A stretch of 45,386 bases of DNA from Candidatus Poribacteria bacterium (GTDB taxonomy: Bacteria > Poribacteria > WGA-4E > WGA-3G): the NCBI GenBank assembly GCA_009841255.1, contig VXMD01000083.1, positions 196,584 through 241,969 of the forward strand. The letters run 5' to 3'. The notes beneath the pieces were generated by a model that ran no database searches, was not told the DNA's origin, and saw only the letters and a list, made by a program, of their open reading frames with translations. The translations under genes were made by a program, and so were the position numbers. Positions 16,852-26,360 of this stretch are shown here, in pieces; the stretch's first letter is position 1, and each line of letters begins with the position of its first letter.

Positions 16852-17598
16852 TTACCATTTTGGGATTGCGCCGAGTAAGAGTTGCTGCTGCGATGTGCCT
16901 TCCTCACGGAGTTTTGTGACCCGAGGACCGTCAAAGGGTTCACGAGACTTCATCCAGGCGTTCTGATAACACATGAGGCAGACACGCCGACGTTGTGCCG
17001 AATTGTTCGCCGCACCTCGATGCCATGTCCATCCATCGAACATAACCGCCTGCCCCGGGGAGACGAGCACCCGTTTTTCATCCGGCAATTCGACAGGCGT
17101 CGGTGGCGGACGGAAAGGTGCGCGGTGGCTGCCGGGTTGGATAACTGTGGGACCGTTCTCATCGCTGACCTCGTCGAGATAATAGCCGCAGTTAATCTGT
17201 GCAGGGAGACTCCCGTAAGGCGTTCCATTCGGGGCAACGGGCCACGGACCATCGCGATGCCAATGCTGATCAGGCGTTCCGGGTTCGGTAATGCGTGCCG
17301 TCGCGCTGTGGAGTTGGACACACGTGCCTAATATGGCTTCCATCCGCTTGAGAACGGGTGGATTATCTAACAAAAATGCGAACCGCTCATCCTCTTCCAA
17401 CAGTTCACCGATGAATTGGCTTTTATTGTTGCGTTCATAACTTTCATCGAGTGCCTCTCGTAGCGATTCAATCTGTTCCGGCGTTGCGGCATTGTCAACG
17501 ACGAGATAACCCCAATTGAGAAAGAAGTTGACCTCTTGTTGCAGCTGGTGATCCAGTTCAACGTTGAGTGTTGGTGGCACGACGCTTGGATTTGCCAT
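16852..17598 (-). CDS. Phytanoyl-CoA dioxygenase (PhyH) family protein 1
   Basis: 248 residues; Fe(II)/2-oxoglutarate-dependent oxygenase. The iron triad is readable: His114 and Asp116 in QHWHRDGPW, and His193 in GWTWHRGA; Arg203-205 (QRRRVCL) would bind 2-oxoglutarate. Bacterial members hydroxylate diverse small molecules; the substrate is unknown. The gene follows the second PhyH gene by 3 bp, and that gene's 3' end supplies the Shine-Dalgarno sequence GAGGAGGT, so the two are translationally coupled and may act in one pathway. Domain length is normal. Confidence 0.88.
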   Translation of the reverse strand: MANPSVVPPTLNVELDHQLQQEVNFFLNWGYLVVDNAATPEQIESLREALDESYERNNKSQFIGELLEEDERFAFLLDNPPVLKRMEAILGTCVQLHSATARITEPGTPDQHWHRDGPWPVAPNGTPYGSLPAQINCGYYLDEVSDENGPTVIQPGSHRAPFRPPPTPVELPDEKRVLVSPGQAVMFDGWTWHRGAANNSAQRRRVCLMCYQNAWMKSREPFDGPRVTKLREEGTSQQQLLLGAIPKW

Positions 17599-17601
17599 CG
17601 G

Positions 17602-18426
17602 TTATACCTCCTCAATTGCGGTGCGATCGGCGGTTGCCCACTCTTCCCAGCGTTCTTCGTCGGAGTGGAGGAAGCCGGAATTGCATCGGGGTTGGAGTTG
17701 CTCATCCACGCCGAGGAGCCGCATGTGTTGATGATTATTGGCGGCTTTCGCGGTTTCCAATAATTTCTGGGTATGCGGACCCGTGTGATGATCGGTGTGT
17801 TTCAGCCATGTCAGGTTATAATAGATGCTGAAGAAATAGCGTAAGTTCCCAGAGGTATTCGGTGTGCCAGAGTGGATGAGTCCGTTATGTGTGATGACGA
17901 CATCACCTGCCCCCATGTGTACCAGTGTTTCATCCGGATGCGGGACACTCCGTTGTGAATCTTCCATCGTAATCGGCTTTCGATGCGAACCTACAATGAC
18001 ACGAAGGGGTCCATACGCATCCGTCAGATCCTGCAAATAGGATATGGCGTTAATGGCGTTCGGGCGATGATAGGCATCGGTAAAAGGAACGTGTGCCCAG
18101 CGATCACGGTGCCATCCTGAGACCCTGCCTTCTGCTTTTTCCATCTCCATTGATGGAAAAGCAGCGAGCGTGAGGTTATCTAATTGCACAAAGGGACCCA
18201 TCACCTTCTCCACAAATTCGAGAATTGTAGGGTGGGAGACAGCGGGCCACATCAGTTCTGATGCCAATTCAAGCGTATTTCCGAACCATGTTTGCCCGTC
18301 GTTGGCGGCGGAGAGTTCTTGATGTTTCTCGCGCCAACTTTGCATCTGGGGTTCGTCAGAAACCTTCTCAAAGATTGTGAAACCATCGGTTTTATAGGCT
18401 TCAAAGTGTTGTTCTAATGTTGACAT
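17602..18426 (-). CDS. Phytanoyl-CoA dioxygenase (PhyH) family protein 2
   Basis: 274 residues; Fe(II)/2-oxoglutarate dioxygenase with intact HxD...H triad: His106 and Asp108 in GWHRDRW, His185 in GLIHSGTPN, and Arg195 in NLRYFF for 2-oxoglutarate. First gene of a two-gene operon with the PhyH gene 3 bp downstream. The start ATG (18426) directly follows the conserved CCGCAAGG-ATTAAAAA leader. The substrate cannot be deduced; the adjacent oxidoreductases and sulfatase-like enzyme point to catabolism of a modified organic compound. Confidence 0.88.
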   Translation of the reverse strand: MSTLEQHFEAYKTDGFTIFEKVSDEPQMQSWREKHQELSAANDGQTWFGNTLELASELMWPAVSHPTILEFVEKVMGPFVQLDNLTLAAFPSMEMEKAEGRVSGWHRDRWAHVPFTDAYHRPNAINAISYLQDLTDAYGPLRVIVGSHRKPITMEDSQRSVPHPDETLVHMGAGDVVITHNGLIHSGTPNTSGNLRYFFSIYYNLTWLKHTDHHTGPHTQKLLETAKAANNHQHMRLLGVDEQLQPRCNSGFLHSDEERWEEWATADRTAIEEV

Positions 18427-18500
18427 TTTTTAATTTTTCCTTGCGGTTCGGTCAGACGGGTTAGATATCTAACGCGCTTCTCCGTAGATCCACCCTCCGC
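18427..18500 (-). promoter_or_regulatory. Composite leader: conserved translation leader copy 3
   Basis: TCTGACCGAACCGCAAGG then AAAAATTAAAAA touches the ATG (18427-18456). Just upstream is the perfect palindrome GTTAGATATCTAAC (18460-18473), then CTACGGAGAAG. The order palindrome, CTGACCGAACCGCAAGG, A/T-rich tail, ATG is the same as at 16682, although the palindrome sequence differs. Confidence 0.6.
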
Positions 18501-18596
18501 TACGCTTACGGGCTCAGGTTCTGGTTTAATATTTCCAATAGAAAAGAAACATTAAATCCGCCTACGCCTGCTTTGCAGTGCGAATGCAGGCTACCC

Positions 18597-19544
18597 TCAA
18601 CGCAATCCGCTTAGAATTGCCTCGGCAAGTTCCATGGTTTTAACAGCTTCGTCAAGGTTAGCAGCGGGGAACGAAACAGGCGTATCGGACTTGACACAAT
18701 CCAAGAAATACCGATTCTGCTCAACAGTGCCACCCGTGCCTGCTTCGGTCAGTTTGTGTTGTGTGCCATCAGAGAAAACGGTGCCCTGGGAGACGCCTTC
18801 AAGATAAGCAGAGATGTCTCTGCCGTGAATCTCATAGCGTTCAAGGCGAGCATCTGTGGTGTAGTTGGCGATGTGTTGGGCAACACAACCGTTATCGAAC
18901 AGGATCAGTGCGGCGTGAACATCTTTGTAGTCTGAGATGGTCCGCTGGACGACACTATGGACTTCTTGAACGTCAGCTTCAGCGACGGCACGAATTGTAT
19001 CAAGGGCGTGGATAGGCGTCTCCAGAAACATATTGTCCATTAGGTGTTCTGGAAATCTGCCGCCTTGTGCCAATCGGGTGATACTCTTGTGAAACTCACC
19101 GACGATTTGTGTCACGGGACCGCGTGCGGTAACGTGCCGTTTCGCCTCAACGATGATTGGGTGAAAACGACGGTTCCAGCCTACCATCCCTTTCGCGCCT
19201 GTTCGTTCCGCTGCACTCCGTAAAGCGACCGTTTCTGCGACGCTCATGCCCGGCGGTTTTTCCAAAAGCGTATGCACCCCGCGTTCAAAACAGGGGAGTG
19301 CCGCCTCACCGTTGAGGTGTGCGGGTGTCGCGACGAAAACGGCGTCTAAGGTTTCATGGTCCAACAACGCCTCAATACGCTCGTACTTTGCTGAGACATT
19401 GAACTGGTCCGCAGCGGTGTCGCGCGCTGCTTCGACAGGATCGCAGACGGCGACAAGGTCAGTATCGTCAAATTCCGAAAGGATTCTCATGTGTCCGCGG
19501 CCCCTACCGCCGCATCCGATGACAGCAACTCGTAGTTTCGACAT
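18597..19544 (-). CDS. Gfo/Idh/MocA family oxidoreductase
   Basis: 315 residues from the second of two adjacent ATGs, which gives a better distance (6 nt) from AAGGAG. Dinucleotide motif VIGCGGRGRGH at the N-terminus and LEKPPGMSV in the middle (the EKP signature). NAD(P)-dependent dehydrogenase of sugars or cyclitols; substrate unknown. Its end is 170 bp from the PhyH operon start, with a repeat-type leader between, so it is probably a separate transcript. Confidence 0.88.
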   Translation of the reverse strand: MSKLRVAVIGCGGRGRGHMRILSEFDDTDLVAVCDPVEAARDTAADQFNVSAKYERIEALLDHETLDAVFVATPAHLNGEAALPCFERGVHTLLEKPPGMSVAETVALRSAAERTGAKGMVGWNRRFHPIIVEAKRHVTARGPVTQIVGEFHKSITRLAQGGRFPEHLMDNMFLETPIHALDTIRAVAEADVQEVHSVVQRTISDYKDVHAALILFDNGCVAQHIANYTTDARLERYEIHGRDISAYLEGVSQGTVFSDGTQHKLTEAGTGGTVEQNRYFLDCVKSDTPVSFPAANLDEAVKTMELAEAILSGLR

Positions 19545-19683
19545 CATTTTCTCCTTCTAATAGTTTTCGGTTCGCCTGCTACGCAGGCTTTCGGTTACCA
19601 GTTATCAGTTAAAGAGATACTTGTGGAATTCAGGCAACACGCAACCGCCACACGCGTTAACCCAAGACCGAAAACCTTTCTGA

Positions 19684-20475
19684 TTACCGTCGGATGTGCG
19701 GTGCCTCCATGACTTCTCGCTGCTCGGGGGACATATCCTCAATGTAATCGGGATACGTAACCTCGTGTGCCCCCATACCATAAGACTGAAATCCAGGACT
19801 GAACTTGTAAAGCAGGGCGCGTCGTTGATGGCTGCCTTTCCACGGAAGCGTCCCGTGTGTCAAAGTTTCGGTGAAAATCACAGCATCACCAGCCTTGGCA
19901 TTGACTTCAAGCACCTGATTTTGATATTGCTCGTACCGTTTCATGCTGCTCGGACACGGAAGATTCGCCTTATGACTCCCCGGGACGATTGCCAACCCCC
20001 CATCGCCGGGTCCCTCGTCAGCGAGCATGTATTCAACAACCGTCAAACCTGTGTAGATGCGTCCGTATTTGAAGAAGTAGGCTTCGGAGAAATTCGGACG
20101 TTCGATCCCGCCACCGTGTAAAGTCCCGCCTTCGGTGCCTTTCTCCATAGCGATTAAGCCCGGACCGTGATCCAGTCGATATTGTTTCCCTAAAACCTCT
20201 TCAAGGCACGGTTTAACCTTGGGGTGAACGAGCAAATTTCGGAACGCTTCACACCAAGGTTTCTCCCAGGCGAGCATGCCCCCCATATCCATGCGGTGCG
20301 CCGTGCCAGCGAGTGCCGCTGAACCGCCTGATAGAGAGGTATCACGTTCCTTAAGTCCTTCAATGTGATGGTCGATGGCAGCGTTGCACTCGGTGACCTC
20401 TTCTGCTGTCAAAGCGTTTTCGACGATGAGGTATCCAGTCAAATCGAATAGGTACTTTTGATCTTCGTTCATCAT
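19684..20475 (-). CDS. Phytanoyl-CoA dioxygenase family protein 3, HxG variant
   Basis: 263 residues from ATG 20475 (CAGGAG just upstream; the frame extends 8 codons further but without a ribosome site). PhyH fold features include LDHGPGLIAMEKGTEGG, the GPGDGGLAIVPGSHKANLPCP segment and the second iron ligand His207 in ETLTHGTLPW with Arg218/219. The first iron motif reads LHGGGIERP: His120 is followed by Gly at the position that should be Asp. In 2-oxoglutarate halogenases of this superfamily Asp is replaced by Ala or Gly so that chloride can bind iron. The change may equally mark a subfamily with another ligand. Substrate unknown. Confidence 0.83.
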   Translation of the reverse strand: MMNEDQKYLFDLTGYLIVENALTAEEVTECNAAIDHHIEGLKERDTSLSGGSAALAGTAHRMDMGGMLAWEKPWCEAFRNLLVHPKVKPCLEEVLGKQYRLDHGPGLIAMEKGTEGGTLHGGGIERPNFSEAYFFKYGRIYTGLTVVEYMLADEGPGDGGLAIVPGSHKANLPCPSSMKRYEQYQNQVLEVNAKAGDAVIFTETLTHGTLPWKGSHQRRALLYKFSPGFQSYGMGAHEVTYPDYIEDMSPEQREVMEAPHIRR

Positions 20476-20556
20476 TAGCTCTCCTGTTACGGCACACACC
20501 GTGTGCCTACTACTTTTCTATCTATTTTCAAATTATAGGTATACCTGTTCGTAGTA

Positions 20557-20572
20557 GGGCAATTCATTGCCC
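20557..20572. repeat. Dispersed GGGC...GCCC hairpin
   Basis: GGGCAAT-TC-ATTGCCC preceded by GTAGTA, in the 160-bp gap between PhyH 3 and the next oxidoreductase. Member of the family described at 2845. Confidence 0.5.
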
Positions 20573-20636
20573 GTTGCAGTGTGAAATGAAGTACGCCACA
20601 AATAGCCTCAAATTTTAGATTGAACAGATCACTACT

Positions 20637-21698
20637 TCAACCTGTTGCTTCCGTGACACTCTGCGGTCTACCGGTTGCATCCCCTCCGAGCCACCGATAG
20701 GGACGTGGATAGAGTGCTAAAGATCTGTCCTCAAGCGGGAGTCTGACGGGTGTGCTATTTCGGGTTGCGGAGAGTTTCGCAGCAATGGCAACCTCCAACG
20801 CCTGTCGGAGATCCGCCCCCGTAATCCACGGGTGCCCGTTGCCATCAACAGCCGCTAAGAAGGAGCGGATGGAGCCTGTCAGGTAACTGAATTCATTCCA
20901 CGGATACGGACTGTAGTTAGGATCAATTCGGACGCGAGTGCCTTGCGAGTCATAGCCTTTGAAAATTTCAGGTGGATTCCAATCCCATCGGACGAGGTAT
21001 TCGTCTGTCCAAACATCCACGCCACGGCAAGATGTTGGTGTTCCGAAGACACTGCATTCCAGCCCATTCGTCAGATGAAAGCGTCCGTTGATAATTAGAC
21101 CCTCGTCGGTCTTTGCGTTTAACGCTTCAGGCGGCGTTCCCCACGCGATGACTTCCTCGACCTCAGCGTTGGCGAACAGACGTAACACCGAGATGTGTTG
21201 GCATCCACCCCCAGAGATCTCGCCTCCGAATCCGTGAACACTCACACCTCTGATGCGCCCAAATTCACCGCTGTGGAGCCGAGATGCCGCCTCTTGAACC
21301 TCATTCATTGCCCGCTGCAGGTTGCCCCCCGCGAACACGACACCGCGCTCGGCACATATATCAACCATCGCATCGGCATCTTGTAGACACGCCGCAATTG
21401 GCTTCTCCGTAGAGATCCCTTTCACACCGGCTTCGGCACAGGCAATCACCGTCTCCTTCATATATTTCGTGGGCGTGACAACCACAGCGACGTCCGGCAC
21501 AATGTCCCGCAACAGGGCGTCTACGTCTGGATACAGTGCCGCAACGTCAAAGCGGCCCCCGAGAACCTCACGCCGTTGTGCATTCGCATCAACAATCGCG
21601 ACAATCTCTGTGTCGGGATATGTAGTGTATGCCTCTGCATAGTTCTGCCCCATCCGTCCACACCCGATAACGGCTACGCGATATTTGGTGCTGCTCAT
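20637..21698 (-). CDS. Gfo/Idh/MocA family oxidoreductase
   Basis: 353 residues from ATG 21698, which has GGAGG 8 nt upstream; a TTG two codons earlier is less likely. VAVIGCGRMGQNYAEAY is the nucleotide-binding loop and STEKPIAACLQDAD the EKP signature. The C-terminal half is of the GFO_IDH_MocA_C type. Third paralogue in the window, last gene of the minus-strand block, next to a divergent plus-strand PLP decarboxylase gene. Sugar or cyclitol dehydrogenase by family; substrate not determined. Confidence 0.88.
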   Translation of the reverse strand: MSSTKYRVAVIGCGRMGQNYAEAYTTYPDTEIVAIVDANAQRREVLGGRFDVAALYPDVDALLRDIVPDVAVVVTPTKYMKETVIACAEAGVKGISTEKPIAACLQDADAMVDICAERGVVFAGGNLQRAMNEVQEAASRLHSGEFGRIRGVSVHGFGGEISGGGCQHISVLRLFANAEVEEVIAWGTPPEALNAKTDEGLIINGRFHLTNGLECSVFGTPTSCRGVDVWTDEYLVRWDWNPPEIFKGYDSQGTRVRIDPNYSPYPWNEFSYLTGSIRSFLAAVDGNGHPWITGADLRQALEVAIAAKLSATRNSTPVRLPLEDRSLALYPRPYRWLGGDATGRPQSVTEATG

Positions 21699-21784
21699 TT
21701 TCAAATCCTCCGATTTTGCATGTTAACAAGGTTACAAAAGTGTGTCAAGGAAAAAGTGGTGCTGCACACTCTCCGGATTTCTAT

Positions 21785-21813
21785 TTGAAAACAGGTGTCG
21801 AGTGTGATATCAT
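21785..21813 (+). promoter_or_regulatory. Promoter of the PLP decarboxylase gene
   Basis: TTGAAA (21785-21790), 17-bp spacer, TATCAT (21808-21813); each box is one base off consensus. It lies about 48 bp before the GTG start. Confidence 0.5.
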
Positions 21814-21861
21814 ACCTATTGAGATAATACCATAAAATTTAGGGATGGAGATTCAAAAAGA

Positions 21862-23508
21862 GTGAACTACCGCGATATTTTAGCAGAAATTCGACTCGCT
21901 TTTCCGCAACCTGTAGCGGATCCGATCCATAATTCGTATTTCGTGCATTCCATCATGCGTGCTTTGGACCAAGTTGACGCCCTCAAAACACAGCTCCCCA
22001 TGCTCGGTAGCATCATTCCTGCCGACTTTGAGGCGGCGAGACAGACAGTTTTACCCGACGAGATGTCCTCAATTGAGGATGTCACCGACGACCTCGTGAG
22101 TTACCTTCGGGGTATGACGATCTTTGGACACCCTCAGACGCAACAGAATGTCATTCCTCCACCGACGATTCCAAGTTTGATTGGCGTGCTCCTCGCCTCT
22201 CTCTACAATCCGAACCTCGCTTGGGATGAGTTTAGTCGCCTCGTGGCAGTGGCAGAAGTAGAAATCATCGGGATGATCTCACAAATGATTGGATATGATC
22301 CGGAAGTGTCAAGCGGGGTGTTTACTTTTGGCGGGACTGGCACCACGCTCTACGGCGTGAAATTCGGTCTGGAAAAGGCGTGTCCAGGGACCACACAAAA
22401 CGGCATCTCTGAAGACGCAGTCGTGTTCGTGTCGGACGCGGGGCACTATTGCGCGACAAACATCGTTGGCTGGCTCGGTATCGGAACGAACAATCTGGTC
22501 ACAATTCCCACAACATCCGAAAACGAAATCGACCTCGATCAACTGGAGCAGGAAACTCGGGAAGTTCTCGCGAGCGGAAAAAAAATTGCGGCTATCCTCG
22601 CGACTTTGGGCACGACAGATGCATTCGGGTTAGACGATTTAGAGAGCATCGTGACGTTACGGGACACGCTTGTTAACGAATTCCAACTCGATTACCGACC
22701 CCATATTCACGCCGATGCAGTTATCGGATGGGCATGGTCGGTGTTTAACGACTATAATTTTGAAGAGAATCCCTTGGGGTTCCGCCCACGGACGCTTCGG
22801 GCATTGGCAGGCGCGGGCCGCCGTATACGGTATCTATCGTTAGCTGATTCCATTGGAATCGACTTCCACAAAACCGGTTTCGCGCCCTATATTTCCAGTC
22901 TCGTTCTCGTCAAAAATGAAGCGGATCTCGGTTTAGTGACACGTCAGCCGGAACAGATGCCTTACCTCTATCACTATGGGGACTATAAGCCCGGCATGTA
23001 CACCCTTGAAACCTCCAGAGCAGGAACGGGCCCCCTCGCCGCACTCGCCAATCTTCGACTTTTTGGGCAGGAAGGCTTGCAAACGATCCTCGGACACATC
23101 GTCGAAATGACGCAACGCCTGCGCGAACATCTCGAAGGACACGAGGGACTAACCGTCCTGAACCGAGATAACTTCGGCACTGTTACTGTTTTCCGTGCGT
23201 ATCCCGTCGGCGTGGACACTTTCTCAATTAAACGCGAGGAATTTGAGGATCCTGCCAACCGCGAGAATTTGCTGACACATAACGCCTACAACCGAGAAAT
23301 CTTCGAATACGTGCATACGGAAGCGATGGAAGGAAGAGGTGTCGTCATCTCGACAACTGACTGTTACCGGCACACCGCTTATGGCGAACCGATTGTTGGG
23401 TTAAAATCGTATATCCTCTCCCCCTTCGTCGATGAAACTGACGTGGAGACTGTTGTTGCCAAGGTTTTAGAAGCGCGGGAAAAAGTGGGTTTGGTTCAAA
23501 ACGCATAA
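21862..23508 (+). CDS. Group II PLP-dependent decarboxylase (glutamate/tyrosine/aromatic amino acid type)
   Basis: 548 residues with GTG start. Fold-type I PLP enzyme: the glycine-rich phosphate loop FGGTGTTLYGVKFGLEKA, PLP-ring Asp285 in HIHADAVIGWAW, and the Schiff-base lysine Lys337 in GIDFHKTGFAPYI. Length and layout match the pyridoxal-dependent decarboxylase family that includes glutamate, tyrosine and aromatic amino acid decarboxylases; the amino acid used is not clear. ATG at 21845 opens a 6-codon ORF whose TGA overlaps the GTG start (GAGTGA), which could couple translation. Divergent from the oxidoreductase at 21698; monocistronic or first in the plus-strand block. Confidence 0.85.
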   Translation: MNYRDILAEIRLAFPQPVADPIHNSYFVHSIMRALDQVDALKTQLPMLGSIIPADFEAARQTVLPDEMSSIEDVTDDLVSYLRGMTIFGHPQTQQNVIPPPTIPSLIGVLLASLYNPNLAWDEFSRLVAVAEVEIIGMISQMIGYDPEVSSGVFTFGGTGTTLYGVKFGLEKACPGTTQNGISEDAVVFVSDAGHYCATNIVGWLGIGTNNLVTIPTTSENEIDLDQLEQETREVLASGKKIAAILATLGTTDAFGLDDLESIVTLRDTLVNEFQLDYRPHIHADAVIGWAWSVFNDYNFEENPLGFRPRTLRALAGAGRRIRYLSLADSIGIDFHKTGFAPYISSLVLVKNEADLGLVTRQPEQMPYLYHYGDYKPGMYTLETSRAGTGPLAALANLRLFGQEGLQTILGHIVEMTQRLREHLEGHEGLTVLNRDNFGTVTVFRAYPVGVDTFSIKREEFEDPANRENLLTHNAYNREIFEYVHTEAMEGRGVVISTTDCYRHTAYGEPIVGLKSYILSPFVDETDVETVVAKVLEAREKVGLVQNA

Positions 23509-23536
23509 TGATACAGTAGGGTGATGGGCATCATAC

Positions 23537-23565
23537 TTGTTTTTTTTCGGTGTTTAGCGTATAAT
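23537..23565 (+). promoter_or_regulatory. Promoter of glnD
   Basis: TTGTTT (23537-23542), 17-bp spacer, perfect TATAAT (23560-23565). A small hairpin (TGATG-GG-CATCA) followed by a T-run just upstream may end the preceding decarboxylase transcript. Confidence 0.5.
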
Positions 23566-23654
23566 TAGACTTACTTGAAAATCTTTATTCACTGCGTGAT
23601 TTCAAGGGGCTCTGCAAAATCGGATTGCGTTGTCACAGTGGAGGCGAGCGGAAA

Positions 23655-26360
23655 ATGGAAAATAGACAGATCAGTGACTATGTCCCAAACCTAAATGTGT
23701 CTTTTGAAGAGTTGCAAAAACAGTTAGCTGCCTTCATTCAAGCCGAGCGGGAACAATTGAAAACCCGCATCTTGAAAGGAGAAAACGGGTTCGCTGCGTG
23801 TAAGATCCATGCCGGAATATGGGATGCAGCTATTCAGAAAGTCTACGAGGTCGCCGCTTTTCAAATTCGGGACGAATACCAGAAACAGATTGATGTGCTA
23901 AAGATGCTCCCGGACATTGACACAGACGACTTAGAAACAGAATTGGAGGGATGGATGCCCGATGTCGCGCTCTACGGCGTCGGCAGTTACGGCAGAAATG
24001 AACTTTGCTATTTTTCGGATGTAGACGTTGTTTATACGTCTTCTGTCGACTTAGAAGATATTTACGATGAAAGCACCCTTGAACTAATCCGATGGTTCTA
24101 CGATTTTTTCGACAGCCTCCACTCGGTAATTCCGGGGTTTGAGTTCAGTTTTATCTATCGTCCCTTGACAGATATCACCCAATGGAACTATCAGGATATG
24201 GCGGCGTTGATCGATATGCGGTTTATCGCGGGCGATGCCTCGTTGACCGAGCGTTTCCGGAAGGAGATATACGCTGGGAAATCGGATATTTCGCTTGTGC
24301 TGGATCTACTGAAATCAAAAGCAGATGCCTTTGAAGCGTCCGAGGATACGATCTATCTCAATCAACCGAATGTGAAAACAGGACGCGGCGGGCTACGCAC
24401 ACTTCAGTACGCACTCTGGATATGCGGACTTCCGGATTTCACCGCAATTCCCGAACTCTACGCACGTTATGATGACGGACAACTCATCCCATCCCTGGAT
24501 TTCACGTTCAAGGTGCGGAACCTTCTTCATGTGCTCGCCGATGCACCGCATGACGACCTCTCCTATCACCCTGAAAAAGGTGATGAACTTCAAACGCAGA
24601 TCGCGCAGGTCCTCGGTTTTGCAGATGAAACCGATGAGGGACGCTACGCGTTCATGGCAGAGTATTACGCCATGGCAAAATATCTGCATTTCAAAGCAGA
24701 ACTTCTGATCCGAAAGATGTTAGCGAACGGGATTCCTATCTCAGATGTCCTCGCCGTCAGAACAGAAATGCTGTATTGTATCGACAATAACTTCGGTGAA
24801 CTCGATGCAAATGAGATTTTTACGCTCTTCACCTACTTCCAACAGTACGATTTCGAGATTGATGCCTCCTTTGCTACATTCATATCTCGGTATGTCCACG
24901 CCTTTGATTGGCGTTCTTTCCGGAACCGGATGGCAGAGTTGATGAATATGCCCGGCGATGTAGAGAAGACCGTCACACGCCTGCACAGACTCAATATCCT
25001 GTCGCATCTCGGAGAAGGCGGCGAACTTTTTGAAAAGGCGATGATGACCCGGAGCGAAAGAAGCCTTGACCCGTATACGGTCGGGAAACATACACTCGTC
25101 GCCATTGGGCATCTCGATGAAATTCGGCGGACGGAACCGAGTAGTCCGTTTGGTGCTGGTGGCGGGGGTTTTGGTTCGCCAACGGCACCCTCCCCAACTT
25201 CTGAATTAGAGGAACTCAATACGGCGTTTCGCTCACTTTCAGATTCTGCGCCACTTTATATGGCACTCTTCCTGCACGATATAGATAAACCCGATCCAAC
25301 CCACCCGGCGACCGGTGCTGAAAAAGCGGAACGTATCGCACCCGAATTTGGGTTCAATGCACAGCAGACGGATGACATTTGCTTCCTCATTCGAGAACAC
25401 CTGACAATGATAGAGTTGGCACGCTACCATCATTGGGATGAAAGTACGATCTCCGAATTCTGTAAGAAAGTCAACTCATTAGAGCGTTTGACCGCTCTGT
25501 ATCTACTTACGTACTGCGATTCCAAAGCGAACGGTTCACAGAACTTCAGCCATGTCGTCAAACACAATTTGAAGAGTTTGTACGAGGTTGCTCGCACCCG
25601 CTTCGTTGGACAGGAAGAGACGACGCAGTGGGGTGCCTTCGCACCTGTTGAAGAATTTCAGCAATTCCTTCACCACATGCCGGTTTCCTACCGTATGAGT
25701 GTCTCTCCTGAAGAGATAGCGATGCACATCAAGATGAGCTCGCAAGCCGAAGTCGCGTCTACAGGGACAGCGGCAACATCAAGCACTGGGATTATTCAAT
25801 TTGTGGATCGACCTGGATTTACTGAACTGCATCTCTGTAGTCCGAGCCGTATTGGAAAGTTACACACGGTAAGCGGTCTCTTTTTCGCCAACGGTATAGA
25901 TGTCCGAGACGCGCGCGTTTATACGAAACAGGATACCAACATCGAACTTGAAATCTATCGACTCGTTCATCAGCCCCCGCATCATCGCGGGGAACCGATG
26001 CCGCTCGATGAGGAACTCAAACGCGACCTCGATTTCGACATTCGTAGTCTCCTCGCAGAGGAGGTAACGCTTGAACAGATTTTTGAGAAACGCTACGTCA
26101 ATCTCACCGAAACGTGGCAAGTTGACGATGTGAGCGTTGAGACGGCACGTAACTACTCAGAAATCGTCGTCGTTGGTGAAGAAAAAGTCGGATTTCTCCA
26201 TTACTTCAGCGGCATCTTAGCAAAACTCGGGTTGAACGTTGAGATGTGTAAATGTTCAGGATTAGGTGGACAGGCGACGGATCGGTTCTACGTCCAACCC
26301 GTGGCGGATCCGAAAGCCGTGCACGCCGACATTATGGCGGCATTGGAGACTAAAAAATGA
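23655..26360 (+). CDS. glnD: PII uridylyltransferase / uridylyl-removing enzyme (GlnD-type)
   Basis: 901 residues from ATG 23655 (GGAGG 10 nt upstream; an earlier TTG is weaker). Domain order fits GlnD: nucleotidyltransferase with GVGSYGRNE (about 108-116) and DVD (122-124), GlnD/GlnE helical region, HD phosphohydrolase (HDIDK at 541) and two C-terminal ACT domains (about 716-790 and 834-901; GFTELHLCSPSR and GEEKVGFLHYFSGILAKLG). It would modify and demodify the PII protein in response to glutamine and so control nitrogen assimilation. A Gly/Pro/Ser-rich insert (about 497-520) splits the start of the HD domain, unlike standard GlnD. The stop overlaps the start of the next gene (ATGA). No PII or glutamine synthetase gene is in the window. 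Confidence 0.85.
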   Translation: MENRQISDYVPNLNVSFEELQKQLAAFIQAEREQLKTRILKGENGFAACKIHAGIWDAAIQKVYEVAAFQIRDEYQKQIDVLKMLPDIDTDDLETELEGWMPDVALYGVGSYGRNELCYFSDVDVVYTSSVDLEDIYDESTLELIRWFYDFFDSLHSVIPGFEFSFIYRPLTDITQWNYQDMAALIDMRFIAGDASLTERFRKEIYAGKSDISLVLDLLKSKADAFEASEDTIYLNQPNVKTGRGGLRTLQYALWICGLPDFTAIPELYARYDDGQLIPSLDFTFKVRNLLHVLADAPHDDLSYHPEKGDELQTQIAQVLGFADETDEGRYAFMAEYYAMAKYLHFKAELLIRKMLANGIPISDVLAVRTEMLYCIDNNFGELDANEIFTLFTYFQQYDFEIDASFATFISRYVHAFDWRSFRNRMAELMNMPGDVEKTVTRLHRLNILSHLGEGGELFEKAMMTRSERSLDPYTVGKHTLVAIGHLDEIRRTEPSSPFGAGGGGFGSPTAPSPTSELEELNTAFRSLSDSAPLYMALFLHDIDKPDPTHPATGAEKAERIAPEFGFNAQQTDDICFLIREHLTMIELARYHHWDESTISEFCKKVNSLERLTALYLLTYCDSKANGSQNFSHVVKHNLKSLYEVARTRFVGQEETTQWGAFAPVEEFQQFLHHMPVSYRMSVSPEEIAMHIKMSSQAEVASTGTAATSSTGIIQFVDRPGFTELHLCSPSRIGKLHTVSGLFFANGIDVRDARVYTKQDTNIELEIYRLVHQPPHHRGEPMPLDEELKRDLDFDIRSLLAEEVTLEQIFEKRYVNLTETWQVDDVSVETARNYSEIVVVGEEKVGFLHYFSGILAKLGLNVEMCKCSGLGGQATDRFYVQPVADPKAVHADIMAALETKK

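Noticed and set aside
20637-21861. Shared operator between the divergent oxidoreductase and decarboxylase genes
   Set aside because: No convincing palindrome in 21705-21861 beyond the decarboxylase promoter.
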